Assembly (NCBI GenBank): GCA_017395725.1
Contig: JAFQOB010000075.1
Location: forward strand, 1-6,400
Source of the DNA: Clostridia bacterium
Lineage (GTDB): Bacteria; Bacillota_A; Clostridia; Oscillospirales; CAG-272
DNA: 6,400 bases
Direction of reading: 5' to 3'
Shown here: piece by piece, positions 1 to 6,132 of the stretch
How the letters are laid out: every line of letters starts with the position of its first letter
Numbering within the stretch: position 1 is the stretch's first letter
Notes under the pieces: generated by a model
The model's input: only the letters and a program-made list of their open reading frames with translations
Told to the model about the DNA's origin: nothing
Databases searched by the model: none
Made by a program: the position numbers and the translations under genes

Positions 1-303
1 CTTTCGGGCGGTGAACAGCAGATGCTTGCGATGGGAAGAGCATTGATGAGCAGACCGAAGCTTCTTATGCTTGACGAGCCTTCAATGGGACTTGCTCCTA
101 TTCTTGTTGAACAGATATTTGATATTATAAAAGAGCTTCACAAGAACGGAACGACGATTCTTCTTGTTGAACAGAACGCACAGATGGCGCTTTCCGTAGC
201 TGACAGAGCTTACGTTATGGAGACGGGTAGAATAACTCTTTCAGGCACAGGCAAAGAGTTAGCACAGAGCGACTCTGTAAGAAAGGCATACCTTGGCGGC
301 TGA
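1..303 (+). CDS. livF: Branched-chain amino acid ABC transporter ATP-binding protein, LivF type (3' part only)
   Basis: This is the C-terminal 100 residues of a cytoplasmic ABC ATPase that would power uptake of leucine, isoleucine and valine with a periplasmic-type binding protein, two permeases and a second ATPase (LivG). The reading frame is open from base 1 and begins at the ABC signature LSGGEQQ (residues 1-7). Walker B with the catalytic Glu follows (LLMLDEPSMGLAP, about residues 21-33). The switch region reads TILLVEQNA; Gln in place of the usual His is typical of LivF and separates it from LivG, which carries an EHD-type switch. The C-terminal VRKAYLGG is also a LivF hallmark. The family is usually about 235 residues, so roughly 135 residues with Walker A lie upstream of the window. 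A urea-type UrtE is the main alternative, but the tail favours LivF. As the last gene before a terminator, it probably ends a liv operon. Confidence 0.87.
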   Translation, partial: LSGGEQQMLAMGRALMSRPKLLMLDEPSMGLAPILVEQIFDIIKELHKNGTTILLVEQNAQMALSVADRAYVMETGRITLSGTGKELAQSDSVRKAYLGG

Positions 304-316
304 TAAAAAATAAACT

Positions 317-360
317 AAAAGAGTCAATACTGAAATTAATCGGTATTGACTCTTTTTTTA
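317..360 (+). terminator. Rho-independent terminator of the liv operon
   Basis: A 10-bp perfect core stem (321-330 with 343-352) lengthens inward by T.G, G-C and A-T pairs and outward by A-T pairs. It closes a 6-nt loop (334-339) and is followed by seven Ts (353-359). It starts 13 nt after the stop codon at 301-303. The A-run on the left arm means it could also act on the minus strand. It is part of a repeat found again at 3154-3211. Confidence 0.88.
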
Positions 361-377
361 TTCAAAGTTTTTGAGGG
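318..377 (+). repeat. Terminator-linked direct repeat, copy 1
   Basis: This 60-nt unit matches 3154-3211. The 35-nt hairpin part differs at 6 positions. The T-run is two bases longer here. The final 18 nt (ATTCAAAGTTTTTGAGGG) are identical in both copies. Beyond 377, where copy 2 continues into a clean 14-bp palindrome, this copy shows only a degenerate G-rich/T-rich stretch (378-405), which suggests decay. Short intergenic elements of this look are common in Clostridia; that is from general knowledge and was not searched. Confidence 0.75.
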
Positions 378-415
378 GGGATTTTTTTGTGGAGAGTTTT
401 CATAATAATAAATAT

Positions 416-447
416 AGTGATAACTAAATGTTAACTTTAATATCACT
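416..447. promoter_or_regulatory. Inverted repeat just upstream of the -35 box (possible operator)
   Basis: AGTGATA (416-422) and TATCACT (441-447) are perfect 7-bp inverted arms separated by 18 AT-rich bases, ending 3 nt before the -35 box at 451. The position would suit an activator or repressor site. In DNA this AT-rich such arms can arise by chance, and no regulator gene lies nearby. Confidence 0.3.
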
Positions 448-450
448 TTG

Positions 451-479
451 TTGACAAGGCACAAAGGAAGATATATAAT
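451..479 (+). promoter_or_regulatory. Consensus sigma-A promoter of the surface-protein operon
   Basis: TTGACA (451-456), a 17-nt spacer and TATAAT (474-479) match the consensus at all 12 positions. Transcription should start near 486, giving a leader of about 70 nt before the ATG at 558. The leader (486-557) is AT-rich and shows no convincing riboswitch or attenuator fold. The promoter lies downstream of the liv terminator, so the two surface-protein genes are an independent unit. Confidence 0.85.
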
Positions 480-557
480 AAAAAAAGAATTAGGTATATT
501 TACCAAAAATAAGGGTTTGTTTTTTAGAAAATATATCGATTGTAAAGAGAGGTAGTT

Positions 558-1547
558 ATGAAACGTCTTTTTAAGTTTAGCGGTTTGCGAATTTATATTT
601 TGGTTTTGTTGGTTTTGAGCGTATGCATTGTTTCTGTACTGCTTGTCTTTAAAAAAGGACCGCAAAAGAATACGGATGCTTTTATTGAAGAGTCCAAAAA
701 GGACGTAGCGACAAATACCCATATTCACGAATGGTCTGAATGGGAAGAGATAAAGGGGAGATTTTGTACCGACGGAAGCGATTGGACAAGGAAATGCAAT
801 TCTTGCAATGAAACCGAAAAGAGACACGAAGAAGGGGGCGAACATACTCTTGTTGACCTGCCGCCGAAAGTTGTAACTTGTACCGAAGGCGGATATATTA
901 ATCACGTAAAGTGTTTATTCTGCGATTATGAAACGAAATATGAACTTGACCCTTTGGGACACAGTTATGAATATCGTCAGTGCGTAAGATGCAAGTTGAG
1001 ATCGATTTACAGTGAGGGGTTGAAAATAGAAGAGATATTTGGGTATAAAGCCAAGGTAAGCGGCAGAGGAAGCTGTAAGGACAATGAAGTGTTTGTTCCG
1101 CCTGAGTACAACGGTTTCCCTGTTACAGAAATTAATTTTGTATTCCACGAAGACAGTTCGGTAAAAACAGTAGTATTGCCGGATTCAATAACCAAGATAG
1201 GTTCAAATACATTTTGCAAAGCGAGCAATTTGACGAACGTAGAAATAGGAAAAAAGGTGGAATTAATAGGGGGCAGTGCATTTGAAGGATGTACCTCACT
1301 TAAAAAGATAGTTCTTCCCGATTCACTGACTCACATAGGCGGCTGCGCTTTTATGAACTGTACTAATCTTGAAACCATAGTAATTCCAAAAAGCGTAAAG
1401 GTAATCAGAAGTTTTGCTTTTTGGGGATGTACAAACTTGAATTACGCTGTTATTGAAGATCCTGAATCGTGGAACGCAGACGTAGATCTGACGGATCCGT
1501 ATAAAGCAGCGGAGTGGTTGAAATCGCGCGACCAAAAACTGAAATAG
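558..1547 (+). CDS. Membrane-anchored BspA-like leucine-rich-repeat surface protein with a Cys/His-rich module
   Basis: A 329-residue protein probably displayed on the outer face of the membrane; its ligand is unknown. Residues about 10-31 form one hydrophobic segment after a basic start, with no good lipobox, so it reads as a signal anchor. Residues 55-145 hold a Cys/His module: H57, W59, W62, C70, C80-x2-C83, H96, C108, C119-x2-C122, H135, C142-x2-C145, which suggests metal binding or disulfides. A BspA-type entry motif (VPPEYNGFPVTEI, 180-192) leads into about four LRR_5-like repeats of 23 residues (about 202-293; for example AFEGCTSLKKIVLPDSLTHIG). The tail carries W305 and W320. The start is backed by GAGAGG (547-552), 5 nt before the ATG. 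It is the first gene of an operon with its paralog 29 nt downstream. BspA-like proteins are known in adhesion and host or microbe binding; such a role here is inferred from family only. Confidence 0.85.
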   Translation: MKRLFKFSGLRIYILVLLVLSVCIVSVLLVFKKGPQKNTDAFIEESKKDVATNTHIHEWSEWEEIKGRFCTDGSDWTRKCNSCNETEKRHEEGGEHTLVDLPPKVVTCTEGGYINHVKCLFCDYETKYELDPLGHSYEYRQCVRCKLRSIYSEGLKIEEIFGYKAKVSGRGSCKDNEVFVPPEYNGFPVTEINFVFHEDSSVKTVVLPDSITKIGSNTFCKASNLTNVEIGKKVELIGGSAFEGCTSLKKIVLPDSLTHIGGCAFMNCTNLETIVIPKSVKVIRSFAFWGCTNLNYAVIEDPESWNADVDLTDPYKAAEWLKSRDQKLK

Positions 1548-1564
1548 CTTTTTCGATATTTTGT

Positions 1565-1570
1565 GAGGAG
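1565..1570 (+). promoter_or_regulatory. Ribosome binding site that fixes the start of the second surface protein
   Basis: GAGGAG lies 6 nt before the ATG at 1577. The same frame is open back to an upstream ATG at 1514, but that one overlaps the preceding gene, lacks such a site and would put 21 polar residues before the signal peptide. The 1577 start gives a clean lipoprotein signal. Confidence 0.85.
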
Positions 1571-1576
1571 ATTATT

Positions 1577-3124
1577 ATGAAAAAGACAATATTTAAACAT
1601 TTAACGATATATTTCTGTTTGTGTGTGTGTTTATTGTGTCTTGTTTCCTGTAACAGTTCCAAAAATTGTTCGCACCAATGGGGAGACTGGGAAACAATCG
1701 AAAACTCTACTTGTGAAAAGCAAGGAAGGCAGCAGAGAATATGTAGGGAATGCGGAGAAAAAGAAAGTTCAGAACTGCCGTTACATAATTTGAGATATAA
1801 TGAGGCAAGACCGGTTACCTGTACCCGAAAGGGGTGGGATGAATATGTTTCGTGCAAGGATTGTGACTACACGACGTATAAAGAAATAGCGCCGCTCGAC
1901 CACAGTTATGAGAATAATTTTTGCAAGAACTGCGGCAGAACCGCACTTTCTGTGGGGATTATTCGAGGCGAAGTACATGCTTTTGGTATAGGCTGTTACG
2001 AGGGAGAGAATTTGGTTATTCCCGCGCAGCACATGGGTTATCCGGTTACCAAGATTGGACTTAACTCTTTTCCTCGTGTGTATAAATTGAAGACAGTAAC
2101 TTTTCCGAATACGATAACAGGTTTTGAATTTGGGGCATTCGATTATTGTAGTGAGCTTGAAATGGCAGTTCTTCCCGAAAGTTTTAGAGCGAATAGCGGT
2201 GGTATTTTTAGTAATTGTTCAAAGAAGTTGGCAATAGTTTATGTTCCAAATGAACAGCTTGAGGGATATGTAATACCCGTAGAACAGGAAACGGAAGAAG
2301 AGACGCTTCTCGAAATAGAGATAGTAAATAACGTAGCTGTAGTCAAGGGTATAGGCAGCTTTGATGGTGAGAATATAATTATTCCCGAAACATACAAGGG
2401 AAAAGAGGTAGGAATAATAGCCCCGAAGGCATTTGAGAATTGTACTCATATAAGAAGTGTTATTATGCCGTACAAGATAGGCGAAATAGGGAATCGCGCA
2501 TTTGCAGGATGTACTAAACTGACAGAGGTTATTTTTGATAATTCAAACAGTGAGAAAACTGTAAAATTTGCGAGTGATGCATTTGAGGGTTGTTCAAACA
2601 TACATCTTGAAATTCCTTGGGATATTTCCGATAATCTTGATTGCTTTAATGATTCGGTTGTAAAAGCAACCATACATACAGGCACAAACGGTTGGACATC
2701 AATATATCCGTCGGTGCTGAAGAATTATTTGGATAATGAAACGAAAGATATGAAGGTATCTTGCGTGAAATATTTTAATAATCTTAAGACGTTGATAATA
2801 GGCGATGACGTTACAGGAATATGGAGTCAGGCTTTTATGAATTGCAACAATTTTGAAGAATTGATAATATCCGGCAATGTTATGAAAATGGGAGATTTTG
2901 TTTTTTCGGGGTGTGGAAACTTAAAGAAAGTAACTTTGAAAAAAGGAATATCCTCAATAAGGGCGAACTCTTTTACCAAGTGCCCATCGCTAAAAGAGTG
3001 TATTGTTGAGCAGACGAACGATTGGAATACTATAGACAATCTTTCGCACCCGACCGTTGCGGCAAGATGGCTTACATCGAATACTGAGAAATACAGACCG
3101 GCAAAGACTGTATTGAACCCTTAA
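1577..3124 (+). CDS. BspA-like leucine-rich-repeat lipoprotein with a Cys/His-rich module (paralog of the preceding gene)
   Basis: A 515-residue predicted lipoprotein. A basic MKK start, a hydrophobic core and the lipobox LVSC (22-25) point to signal peptidase II cleavage and lipidation at C25, tethering it outside the membrane. Residues 31-119 repeat the Cys/His module of its neighbour: H33, W35, W38, C46, C56-x2-C59, H70, C82, C93-x2-C96, H109, C116-x2-C119. A first BspA entry motif (NLVIPAQHMGYPVTKIG, 145-161) starts an LRR block. After an acidic linker (about 236-248), a second entry motif (NIIIPETYKGKEVGII, 266-281) starts a further block, which explains the extra length over the first paralog. 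More degenerate repeats run to about 478, followed by the shared tail with W483 and W498. The gap of 29 nt without a terminator implies cotranscription. The function is probably surface binding; the ligand cannot be read from sequence. Confidence 0.86.
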   Translation: MKKTIFKHLTIYFCLCVCLLCLVSCNSSKNCSHQWGDWETIENSTCEKQGRQQRICRECGEKESSELPLHNLRYNEARPVTCTRKGWDEYVSCKDCDYTTYKEIAPLDHSYENNFCKNCGRTALSVGIIRGEVHAFGIGCYEGENLVIPAQHMGYPVTKIGLNSFPRVYKLKTVTFPNTITGFEFGAFDYCSELEMAVLPESFRANSGGIFSNCSKKLAIVYVPNEQLEGYVIPVEQETEEETLLEIEIVNNVAVVKGIGSFDGENIIIPETYKGKEVGIIAPKAFENCTHIRSVIMPYKIGEIGNRAFAGCTKLTEVIFDNSNSEKTVKFASDAFEGCSNIHLEIPWDISDNLDCFNDSVVKATIHTGTNGWTSIYPSVLKNYLDNETKDMKVSCVKYFNNLKTLIIGDDVTGIWSQAFMNCNNFEELIISGNVMKMGDFVFSGCGNLKKVTLKKGISSIRANSFTKCPSLKECIVEQTNDWNTIDNLSHPTVAARWLTSNTEKYRPAKTVLNP

Positions 3125-3153
3125 AGCTATTAAATATATTCTATAAAAAATCG

Positions 3154-3193
3154 AAAGAGCCGATACTGAAACAAATCAGTATCGACTCTTTTT
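3154..3193 (+). terminator. Rho-independent terminator of the surface-protein operon
   Basis: Bases 3157-3169 pair with 3176-3188 at 12 of 13 positions (one C/A mismatch, 3160 with 3185), extended by flanking AAA/TTT. The loop is 6 nt (3170-3175) and five Ts follow (3189-3193). It begins 29 nt after the stop codon. It is the second copy of the hairpin that ends the liv operon. Confidence 0.85.
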
Positions 3194-3211
3194 ATTCAAA
3201 GTTTTTGAGGG
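3154..3211 (+). repeat. Terminator-linked direct repeat, copy 2
   Basis: Same orientation as the copy at 318-377. Stem differences include a compensatory change (A326-T347 in copy 1 becomes G3162-C3183 here) and a T.G wobble (331/342) that becomes T-A (3167/3178). The pairing is therefore kept while the bases drift. The last 18 nt are identical to copy 1. The two copies bracket the surface-protein gene pair. Confidence 0.75.
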
Positions 3212-3241
3212 TATGGGAACTTTTTTTAAAAAGTTCCCATA
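3212..3241. repeat. 14-bp palindrome directly after the terminator repeat
   Basis: TATGGGAACTTTTT (3212-3225) and AAAAAGTTCCCATA (3228-3241) are perfect inverted arms with a 2-nt apex. The element abuts the conserved 18-nt end of the terminator repeat, so the two probably form one composite intergenic element. With few Ts after it (GTTTTATTA) it may act as a weak backup terminator or transcript stabiliser, or simply be the mark of a dispersed repeat family. Confidence 0.7.
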
Positions 3242-3293
3242 GTTTTATTATGGTATTGTATTTTATATTATTGCGGGTAAAAGACAGTAAAAC

Positions 3294-3322
3294 TTGACTT
3301 TTTTGAAGATATGTGTTATATT
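3294..3322 (+). promoter_or_regulatory. Sigma-A-type promoter of the CNNM/CorC pair
   Basis: TTGACT (3294-3299), a 17-nt spacer and TATATT (3317-3322); 10 of 12 consensus positions match. The predicted transcription start near 3329 leaves a leader of only about 50 nt before the ATG at 3379, too short for a Mg2+-sensing M-box riboswitch. Confidence 0.7.
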
Positions 3323-3330
3323 GTTATTTA

Positions 3331-3344
3331 CGTGTGTATACACG
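3331..3344. promoter_or_regulatory. Palindrome at the predicted transcription start (possible operator)
   Basis: CGTGTGTATACACG contains the perfect 10-bp palindrome GTGTATACAC (3334-3343). It lies about 2-15 nt after the predicted start site, a place where repressors often bind. In RNA it could form a 5-bp hairpin with a GUAU loop. The octamer GTGTGTAT within it recurs at 6358-6365, at nearly the same distance from another -10 box. Confidence 0.4.
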
Positions 3345-3378
3345 ATAATATTATTTTGAAAGGGAAGTGAAATTTTTC

Positions 3379-4761
3379 ATGGACGCGGACGGGAATATAC
3401 AGGGCTTAATTTACAGAGCGCTCGAGAAAACTACGGAGGGTAACGGTACTTCTTCGGGTATAGCGTTTCTGGTCCTATTATTCGTATTATTTGTTGTGGG
3501 AGGCGGATATTTCGGCGGAGCCGAGAGTGCATTTTCCGCAATGAACAAGATTCGTATCAAATCAAAGGCAGACAACGGAGACAAAAAAGCGAAGAATGCA
3601 ATGTATATAGCGAATAACTTTGAAAAGGCGTTAACTACATTGCTTATTGGAAACAACATAACGCATATTGCGGCGGCATCGGTTTCTACTCTTATCTGTT
3701 CAAGACTATTTAATATGACGGATACGGTAACGTGGATATGTACGTTTGTAACGACGTTTATAGTATTTTTATTCAGCGAGATGATACCGAAGAGCTTTGC
3801 CAATGACAGAAGTGAAACGACAGCGTTGATTTTTTCTTCTTCATTAAGATTTTTAATGAAAATACTGTATCCATTTGCAGTGTTTTTTGAGTGGGTATCC
3901 AACATTTTTATGAAGCTTATTTCAAGATTCGTAAAACAGGAGGCTCAGCCGTCGATTACGGAGGAGGAGCTTTACGAGATAATCGATACCATTGAAGAAG
4001 AAGGCGTTGTGAACGAAGAGCAGGGCGACTTGATGAAGTCGGCACTTGAATTTTCGGGAATATCGGCACGAGACGTTATGACTATGCGTGATGACATTAT
4101 ATCGATAGATGCATCGCTTCCGAATGACGTACTTCTTTCGCAGATTCGTGAGTCTGTACATACGAGACTACCCGTTTATGAAGGAACTCTTGATAATATA
4201 ATTGGTGTAATTCAGATAAGAACTTTTATAAAGGCATATCTGAAGGACCAAAACGTAGACATAAGAACGCTGGTTATGCCGGCATATAAAGTAAAGCCCG
4301 ACGCTATGATCGAGGATTTGCTTACGGAAATGCGTCAGCACAAATTTTATCTTGGTGTTGTATCTGAGGAAGGTAAGACTTTGGGACTTGTTACCATAGA
4401 GGACTTCCTTGAAGAGCTTGTAGGTGAAATTTGGGACGAAGACGACGTAGTTGACAACGATTTTGTGAAGCTGGGCGGAAACAGAACGCAGGTAAACACT
4501 CATTTGAAGATGGGAGAAATATACAAGCGTTTGGGACTTAACCACCGCCGCGACCAAGATTTTGACAGACCGTTACTTTCAATAGTAATTGAGCACTTCG
4601 GAAGAATACCGAAGGAAGAGGAATCTTTCATATATCGCAATATGGAGATTACGGTTGACGTAGTTGAAAGTAATTTAGTAAAAAATGTAGTAATCAGACT
4701 TCTATCTCCTGCTGAGATAGCGGAGCTTTCAGGCAAGACCGAAAGCCCTGCGGTTGTGTAA
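3379..4761 (+). CDS. CNNM/DUF21-CBS-CorC_HlyC family membrane protein, first paralog (putative Mg2+/Co2+ transporter)
   Basis: A 460-residue integral membrane protein. The family (HlyC/CorC, CNNM, MpfA) is linked to divalent cation export, mainly Mg2+; older 'hemolysin' names are doubtful. The DUF21 region spans about 27-205: TM1 28-47 ending in GGAES, LLIGNN (88-93) in TM2, SEMIPK (133-138) in TM3 and an amphipathic stretch after that. An acidic linker (195-217) leads to a CBS pair (about 228-350; first motif MTMR 234-237, second ending in GLVTIEDFLEELVGEIWDE, 336-354) and a CorC_HlyC domain (about 360-450). Oddities: MTMR where the paralog has MTPR, and SEEGKT where it has DEYGGT. The start is uncertain. 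A GTG at 3367 in the same frame would add four residues but has its purine-rich site only 2 nt away; the ATG at 3379 gives the family-like MDADG start but sits 14 nt from AGGG (3361-3364). The paralog follows 14 bp downstream. Confidence 0.88.
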   Translation: MDADGNIQGLIYRALEKTTEGNGTSSGIAFLVLLFVLFVVGGGYFGGAESAFSAMNKIRIKSKADNGDKKAKNAMYIANNFEKALTTLLIGNNITHIAAASVSTLICSRLFNMTDTVTWICTFVTTFIVFLFSEMIPKSFANDRSETTALIFSSSLRFLMKILYPFAVFFEWVSNIFMKLISRFVKQEAQPSITEEELYEIIDTIEEEGVVNEEQGDLMKSALEFSGISARDVMTMRDDIISIDASLPNDVLLSQIRESVHTRLPVYEGTLDNIIGVIQIRTFIKAYLKDQNVDIRTLVMPAYKVKPDAMIEDLLTEMRQHKFYLGVVSEEGKTLGLVTIEDFLEELVGEIWDEDDVVDNDFVKLGGNRTQVNTHLKMGEIYKRLGLNHRRDQDFDRPLLSIVIEHFGRIPKEEESFIYRNMEITVDVVESNLVKNVVIRLLSPAEIAELSGKTESPAVV

Positions 4762-4775
4762 AGGGGGAGTAGAGT

Positions 4776-6128
4776 ATGTACGTAAAGAATATTATAATAA
4801 TCGTATTGATGGTACTTCTTTCAGCATGTTTTTCTGCTTCCGAAATATCGTTTAATACGGCGAATAAAAAAAGATTGAAGAAGTCAAGTGAGGCAGGAAA
4901 GAGATCAGCATCACTTGCGTACGGTATTATTGAGAATTTTAATACCGCGCTTTCCGCTATACTTATCGGTAATAACCTTGCAAATATAGCTTGTACGACG
5001 TCAGCAACGGTTATCGCAATTGCACTGTTTCAGAATATGAACAACGGAGACAGCATTGCTTCTGTTGTATCGACGGTTGTGATGACGGTTATTATACTTA
5101 TTTTTGGTGAGATAGTACCGAAGATAGTAGCAAAGAATAATGCAGACGTGATGGTACATTGGTTTGCTTATATAATAACTGTAGTTAAGTGGATTCTTTA
5201 TCCTTTGGTATGGCTTGTAATGGCTCTTATAAAGGGACTTGAAAAACTTTGGGGTAAAGATGACGAGGACGCACCTACCGTAACGGAAGAAGAGCTTTCT
5301 TCGATTATTGAAACGGTAGAAGAAGAGGGCGTAATCGACGAAGAAAAGAAAGAGCTTCTTCAGTCGGCGATTACCTTCCGTGAGACTACCGTTGAAGAGA
5401 TAATGACCCCAAGAATTGATATGCTTTCTTTTGATATTACACATTCATTGGAAAAGCTCAGTCATTTGGCTGAGGAATCACGTTTTTCACGTATTCCCGT
5501 ATATGATGAATCAATTGATGATATTATCGGTGTGCTTTATCTTAACCGTTACTACAGAAAGATAACGGGTTCGGGTGTGAATAATAAGACAGATTTAAGA
5601 CAGCTTCTTATGGAGCCTTGCTTTATTCACAAGACAATGAAGCTCAACAGAGCATTGAATATACTCAGAGAAAGAAAGACACACTTAGCGATAGTTGTTG
5701 ACGAATACGGCGGCACAATGGGTGTTGTTACTATAGAGGATATTCTTGAAGAGCTTGTTGGAGAAATTTGGGACGAATCCGACGAGATTGTAAACGAATG
5801 TGTAAAGACCGGTAACAATACTTACGAAGTATCGGGCGATATGAATATCGAAGACTTTTTTGAAGAGATTGAGTTTGAACCCAAGGACTTTGAGTGTGAA
5901 TATTCGACCGTTGGCGGTTGGGCGATTGAGATGCTTAACGCCGATCCCCACGTAGGTGATAACTTTAATTATTCCGACCTTGGCGAACAGGACGTAGAAG
6001 ATGATGACTATGAAGGTCATACAGAGATTTACGTTATCGTATCGGGAATGGAAGATATGCGTATAAAGAAGCTTACGGTTCTTGTAAGAAGAATGTTACC
6101 TGCGGAAAAAGAAAAAACAGAAGAATAA
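4776..6128 (+). CDS. CNNM/DUF21-CBS-CorC_HlyC family membrane protein, second paralog (putative Mg2+/Co2+ transporter)
   Basis: A 450-residue protein with the same order of domains as the gene before it. DUF21 (about 1-180) has TM1 at 5-22 ending in FSASE, LIGNNLANIA (63-72), the GEIVPK motif (111-116) in TM3 and a hydrophobic/amphipathic stretch at 129-155. The linker TEEELSSIIETVEEEG (170-185) leads to a CBS pair (about 207-330), with the canonical MTPR (210-213) and the canonical DEYGGTMGVVTIED (309-322) running into ILEELVGEIWDE. A CorC_HlyC domain (about 345-440) and a charged tail finish the protein. The CBS pair is expected to bind adenine nucleotides and gate transport, as known for the family. 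The start has GGGGGAG (4763-4769) 6 nt before the ATG, and only 14 bp separate it from the previous stop, so the pair is cotranscribed. Family proteins act as dimers, so a homodimer or a heterodimer with its neighbour is possible. Substrate and direction are inferred from family. Confidence 0.9.
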   Translation: MYVKNIIIIVLMVLLSACFSASEISFNTANKKRLKKSSEAGKRSASLAYGIIENFNTALSAILIGNNLANIACTTSATVIAIALFQNMNNGDSIASVVSTVVMTVIILIFGEIVPKIVAKNNADVMVHWFAYIITVVKWILYPLVWLVMALIKGLEKLWGKDDEDAPTVTEEELSSIIETVEEEGVIDEEKKELLQSAITFRETTVEEIMTPRIDMLSFDITHSLEKLSHLAEESRFSRIPVYDESIDDIIGVLYLNRYYRKITGSGVNNKTDLRQLLMEPCFIHKTMKLNRALNILRERKTHLAIVVDEYGGTMGVVTIEDILEELVGEIWDESDEIVNECVKTGNNTYEVSGDMNIEDFFEEIEFEPKDFECEYSTVGGWAIEMLNADPHVGDNFNYSDLGEQDVEDDDYEGHTEIYVIVSGMEDMRIKKLTVLVRRMLPAEKEKTEE

Positions 6129-6132
6129 AACT

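Noticed and set aside
336..905. Long minus-strand open frame over the first surface gene and its upstream region
   Set aside because: It runs antisense through the liv terminator, the consensus promoter and the start of a well-supported gene. Its protein is low-complexity and it has no ribosome binding site or recognisable domain.
1514..1576. Upstream in-frame ATG for the second surface protein
   Set aside because: It overlaps the preceding gene and would bury the signal peptide behind 21 residues, whereas 1577 has GAGGAG at 6 nt and a clean lipobox.
1621..1630. (GT)5 tract in the lipoprotein signal peptide, considered as a phase-variation tract
   Set aside because: Five dinucleotide units are short for efficient slippage, and the codons make sense as a hydrophobic, Cys/Val-rich signal core.
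318..3211. The direct repeats as ends of an insertion sequence or transposon
   Set aside because: No transposase or integrase is encoded between them, and each copy is a functional-looking terminator in the right place for its own operon, so they are not terminal repeats of a classic element.
3329..3378. M-box or other metal riboswitch ahead of the CNNM/CorC pair
   Set aside because: The predicted leader is only about 50 nt, far shorter than an M-box, and shows just one small palindrome.
3411..3905. Minus-strand open frame of 164 codons inside the first CNNM gene
   Set aside because: It is the antisense shadow of a transmembrane region of a clear family member and shows no domain of its own.
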